Assembly: GCF_021049245.1 (NCBI RefSeq)
Contig: NZ_CP088020.1
Coordinates: 688,001 to 752,000, forward strand
Direction of reading: 5' to 3'
From: Radiobacillus kanasensis
GTDB taxonomy: Bacteria; Bacillota; Bacilli; Bacillales; Amphibacillaceae
Length of the DNA stretch: 64,000 nt
Part shown: one piece after another, positions 62,417 through 64,000 of the stretch
Numbering within the stretch: the first letter of the stretch is position 1
How the letters are laid out: each line of letters begins with the position of its first letter
The notes under the pieces: model-generated
What the model was told of the DNA's origin: nothing
The model's database searches: none
What the model saw: the letters and a program-made list of their open reading frames with translations, nothing else
Position numbers and translations under genes: made by a program

Positions 62417-62745
62417 GTATCAAAAAAATCATCGAAGGTAAAAAAGAATGGAGAGCCCATGTTTCACGTGTCAAAGCGCTTCCACAAGATTACCAAATTG
62501 TCTATAAAGAGATCCAAAAATATCTCTTCAAAATCGGTCCTGTTGAGCTAAACGAAGGTATCGGACTGCTCTCGGAAATTCTCAGCTTCTTTGAAGAAGG
62601 AGCAGCTACTGGGAAAGGAGTGCTTGAAGTAACAGGAACAGACGTTGCTGCTTTCTGCGATGCACTGATTGAAGATTCAACAACTTATGCAGATCTCTAT
62701 CAACAATTGGTCAATCAAAAAGTCGATAAGGATATGAAAAAATAG
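62413..62745 (+). CDS. DUF1048 protein 3
   Basis: 110 aa paralogue: MSIKKIIEGKKEWRAHVSRV, KALPQDYQIVYKEIQKYLFK, GVLEVTGTDVAAFCDALIED. Start coupled to the preceding stop; RBS GGAGGTC inside the preceding gene. Confidence 0.85.
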   Translation: MSIKKIIEGKKEWRAHVSRVKALPQDYQIVYKEIQKYLFKIGPVELNEGIGLLSEILSFFEEGAATGKGVLEVTGTDVAAFCDALIEDSTTYADLYQQLVNQKVDKDMKK

Positions 62746-62861
62746 GAGGAACGTAGTAATTGACGGAAAAATTTTATCTAACTTTTGCCTAAGTACTGCG
62801 CTAACCTCCCAAACTCGAAAGTATTAATTAAACTGCTCGGTTGTATGATTTTAACGAGTAG

Positions 62862-63031
62862 TTCGGAGTCGATGCGGCAGAAAGCAAACAAGTGCTGGAA
62901 ATCATTAGGGATGACTTGGGGTTCTTTTCCTACGAACTAGTGGCAAACACTAAACCTATGTCGACATGTATCGTAAAGATTTGAAACAGAATATCATGAA
63001 AAAAGTAAAACCAATAGATAAATCCTACTGA
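62862..63031 (+). pseudogene. DUF1048 remnant (fourth copy, C-terminal half)
   Basis: FGVDAAESKQVLEIIRDDLG then FFSYELVANTK in one frame, continuing as YVDMYRKDLKQNIMKKVKPI in another; the shift is near 62955. Matches the C-terminal half of the tandem paralogues. No N-terminal half is readable upstream. Confidence 0.75.
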
Positions 63032-63098
63032 ATAGCTGGTTACAAATGTGAATGTGCCACCCTATAACTATTCAGTTATATTTTTAACTTAGTAGTAA

Positions 63099-63113
63099 GT
63101 AATACAGATTATC
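63099..63113 (+). promoter_or_regulatory. PadR operator candidate 2
   Basis: GTAATACAGATTATC, 69 bp before the ABC ATPase start; resembles the inverse of the site at 61271-61285. Confidence 0.45.
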
Positions 63114-63181
63114 AGTCAGACTTATTAGGGGAGTATTGGCGTTCTAACGCCTTTCTGCGATTTTTATAAGGAGGAAAAAAG

Positions 63182-63943
63182 ATGAGCGATACAGCGATTT
63201 TTGTAAAAGGGTTGAAAAAATCCTTTAAAGACAAGGAAGTTTTAAGGGGAGTGGATTTTGAGGTGCAGCGTGGCGAAATTTTCGCACTGCTGGGCTCAAA
63301 TGGAGCGGGCAAGACAACAACGGTCAACATCCTTTCGACGTTGATGAAGCCAGATGGTGGCGAAGTAGGTGTTTGCGGCTTTGACGTCCAGCGTCAACCG
63401 GATCAAGTTCGCCAGAGCATCAGCCTGACAGGACAGTTTGCAGCTTTAGATGGCATGCAAACCGGGCGGGAGAACTTGATGATGATCGCCAAGTTGAGGG
63501 GAGTTTCCAATCCCGCTCAAGTCGCCGACAATCTGCTCGCAAGATTCAGTCTGACCAATGCGGCTAACCGCAGGGCGGATCAGTATTCCGGTGGGATGAA
63601 GCGTAGGCTAGACATCGCTATGAGCCTGATTGGCACGCCAGCAGTCATTTTTCTCGATGAACCGACGACAGGGCTTGACCCCGAAGCGCGGATTGAAGTT
63701 TGGAATACCGTCAAGGAGCTTGCCGGCAGTGGCACGACCATTTTGTTGACGACCCAGTACCTGGAGGAAGCCGAACAACTTGCGGACCGTATTGCCATCC
63801 TGCATGGCGGGAAAATCATCACAACCGGTACTCTTACCGAACTAAAAGAGATGTTCCCGCCAGCGAAAGTGGAGTATATCGAGAAGCAGCCGACATTGGA
63901 GGAAATTTTCCTCGCGATCATCGGCAAAAAGGAGGAGATGTAA
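63182..63943 (+). CDS. ABC exporter ATPase (DrrA-like)
   Basis: 253 aa. Walker A GSNGAGKT, Q-loop SLTGQFAALD, signature YSGGMKRR, Walker B IFLDEPTTGLD. Short C-terminal tail (EKQPTLEEIFLAIIG) typical of DrrA. Codon use is clearly more GC-rich than the rest of the window, suggesting recent transfer. RBS AAGGAGG. Followed by the permease at zero spacing. Confidence 0.9.
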   Translation: MSDTAIFVKGLKKSFKDKEVLRGVDFEVQRGEIFALLGSNGAGKTTTVNILSTLMKPDGGEVGVCGFDVQRQPDQVRQSISLTGQFAALDGMQTGRENLMMIAKLRGVSNPAQVADNLLARFSLTNAANRRADQYSGGMKRRLDIAMSLIGTPAVIFLDEPTTGLDPEARIEVWNTVKELAGSGTTILLTTQYLEEAEQLADRIAILHGGKIITTGTLTELKEMFPPAKVEYIEKQPTLEEIFLAIIGKKEEM

Positions 63944-64000
63944 ATGAAAAGTAAAACAGGTGTATTACTAGGGCGTTTAATGCGCAACATCATGCGCAGC
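63944..64000 (+). CDS. ABC-2 type permease, partial (start only)
   Basis: MKSKTGVLLGRLMRNIMRS, 19 codons before the window ends. Start directly after the ATPase stop, with GGAGGAG inside the ATPase end. Identity as DrrB partner is inferred from position. Confidence 0.65.
   Translation, partial: MKSKTGVLLGRLMRNIMRS

Noticed and set aside
1..64000. Insertion sequences, transposases, prophage or integrase genes
   Set aside because: None found on either strand; the accessory zone shows no transposase or terminal repeats.

Overview
The window comes from a low-GC, spore-forming Firmicute of the Bacillaceae. Evidence: two small acid-soluble spore protein genes (sspK, sspE), a YpzG-type gene, strong Bacillus-type ribosome binding sites, U-tailed intrinsic terminators, and a left third matching the gene set of the Bacillus subtilis yfhF-recX-yfhH-yfhJ-sspK-yfhP-mutY-sspE-ygaC-ygaD neighbourhood. 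I cannot name the species from sequence alone.

Layout. 1-5 kb: partial membrane-anchored protein, a SAP-domain gene behind a perfect LexA (Cheo) box, tRNA-Ala(GGC), a VOC protein, gapN, then a gene-free stretch packed with DnaA boxes, then a GNAT gene with a tRNA-like leader. 5-14.5 kb: conserved housekeeping and spore core (yfhF, recX, a frameshifted HAD gene, yfhH, ypzG-like, sspK, yfhJ, yfhP, mutY, sspE, ygaC, ygaD) holding a 20-bp-period CGCCG array. 14.5-45 kb: accessory zone of short mostly co-oriented units, with GNAT acetyltransferases, small membrane proteins, MFS/EamA exporters, ArsR/AraC regulators, VOC, Nudix, PhzF, SDR, nucleotidyltransferase and metallophosphoesterase genes, and several decaying genes. 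A regulator and its neighbouring exporter share an identical 20-bp operator-like sequence. 45-51.7 kb: minus-strand, translationally coupled six-gene operon (PHP phosphoesterase, TIM-barrel isomerase, SurE nucleotidase, AfuA/FbpA-like ABC importer) with a possible PhoP-type direct repeat upstream; I infer uptake and dephosphorylation of an organophosphate. 52-61 kb: small membrane proteins, a partial segmental duplication, an M29 aminopeptidase, a TPR protein, a histidine phosphatase, an ECF sigma factor with an NTF2-like tail and a DUF4256 gene. 61.2-64 kb: a PadR regulator, three tandem DUF1048 genes, the remnant of a fourth, and a DrrA-type ABC transporter cut by the window end; the ATPase gene is visibly more GC-rich than its surroundings, suggesting transfer.

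Most notable: ten DnaA boxes or near-boxes in under 200 bp far from any dnaA/dnaN gene; the tRNA-like leader; the phase-regular CGCCG array; the phosphatase/importer operon; a five-codon leader peptide with an RBS-sequestering inverted repeat before an exporter; and a dispersed terminator-like repeat present in about eight copies. At least six reading frames are broken by single indels or nonsense codons, so either the accessory zone is decaying or the assembly has small errors.
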